A stretch of DNA of 5,227 nt from Anaerobacillus sp. (GTDB lineage Bacteria > Bacillota > Bacilli > Bacillales_H > Anaerobacillaceae), in the NCBI GenBank assembly GCA_007120055.1, contig SKOL01000243.1, forward strand, positions 1 to 5,227. The letters are read 5' to 3'. Below the pieces are notes generated by a model. The model ran no database searches and was not told where the DNA came from. It worked only from the letters and a program-made list of their open reading frames with translations. This document shows positions 5,019 to 5,227 of the stretch, in pieces (position 1 is the first letter of the stretch; each line of letters begins with the position of its first letter). Made by a program: the position numbers and the translations under genes.

Positions 5019-5227
5019 CTAACGACTTTTCACCAATAAATTCACAGCTTCTTTGATCGTCTCTTCGGTATCTTCGCCATTTTCGATTTGTTTACGAATA
5101 CAACCTTCTAAGTTACTACTAACGACGACACCAATTGTTCGATCTAAGGCGTTTCTTACAGCTGCTAGCTGTGTAACAACGTCTTGGCAGTCTTTTTCTT
5201 CATCCATCATTTTAATAATTCCTCGAA
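5019..5227 (-). CDS. CsoR/YrkD-family metal- or persulfide-sensing repressor, C-terminal 68 residues (partial)
   Basis: The frame stays open to the window edge (RGIIKMMDEEKDC before the rest), so the ATG at 5210 is internal and the true start, perhaps 20-30 residues earlier, is outside. The family is all-helical, dimeric or tetrameric, and releases DNA when its cysteines bind Cu(I) or are modified. Visible: the QVRG-type helix end, Cys in EEKDC, and a second Cys in NLEGC exactly 29 residues later, followed by an acidic helix and the usual ending EAVNLLVKSR. In copper sensors a His lies 4 residues before the second Cys; here that position is Asn. This Cys/Asn/Cys pattern resembles the CstR/YrkD branch, where reactive sulfur rather than copper is sensed, so I favour a sulfur-response role. 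Target genes are presumably to the right. It is transcribed toward the ger operon but separated from it by more than 570 bases. Confidence 0.85.
   Translation of the reverse strand, partial: RGIIKMMDEEKDCQDVVTQLAAVRNALDRTIGVVVSSNLEGCIRKQIENGEDTEETIKEAVNLLVKSR

Noticed and set aside
5019..5210. Complete 63-residue version of the CsoR-like protein starting at 5210
   Set aside because: The frame continues open to the window end, and the upstream residues RGIIK match the family, so the 5210 ATG is an internal methionine.

Overview
The window comes from an AT-rich, endospore-forming Firmicute, most likely a Bacillaceae member. The evidence is a complete three-gene spore germinant-receptor operon, Bacillus-type Shine-Dalgarno sequences, a Bacillus-type Fur box, and a CsoR/YrkD-type regulator. 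Every gene I can support lies on the minus strand, so transcription runs from high to low coordinates. The species cannot be fixed from this sequence.

Layout from right to left (direction of transcription). (1) 5227-5019: C-terminal two thirds of a CsoR-family repressor, cut by the window edge, with two conserved cysteines and an Asn where copper sensors carry His. (2) 5018-4445: about 570 bases without a credible gene. This stretch holds two different palindromic, repeat-like elements (4791-4960 and 4527-4710), a strong hairpin between them (4722-4758) and a possible forespore promoter next to gerA. (3) 4432-559: a germinant-receptor operon in the order A subunit (integral membrane with large soluble N-domain), B subunit (permease-like), C subunit (lipoprotein). 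B and C overlap by 4 bases, while A and B are separated by an unusually long gap of about 160 bases carrying a short direct repeat and a near copy of the gerA translation start. (4) 558-287: intergenic region with a possible 3' hairpin of the ger operon, then a sigma-A-type promoter with a near-perfect Fur box just downstream of its -10. (5) 286-1: first 95 residues of an iron-type (FbpC-like) ABC transporter ATPase, continuing off the left edge.

How the genes work together: the A, B and C proteins should form one receptor in the inner membrane of the dormant spore that senses a small-molecule germinant. The ABC ATPase belongs to a separate, iron-repressed uptake operon, and the CsoR-like regulator to a third unit on the right. 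I see no new defence or mobile system. The least explained sequence is non-coding: the branched palindrome at 4527-4710, the nested inverted repeat at 4791-4960, and the repeat-filled gap between the A and B receptor genes.
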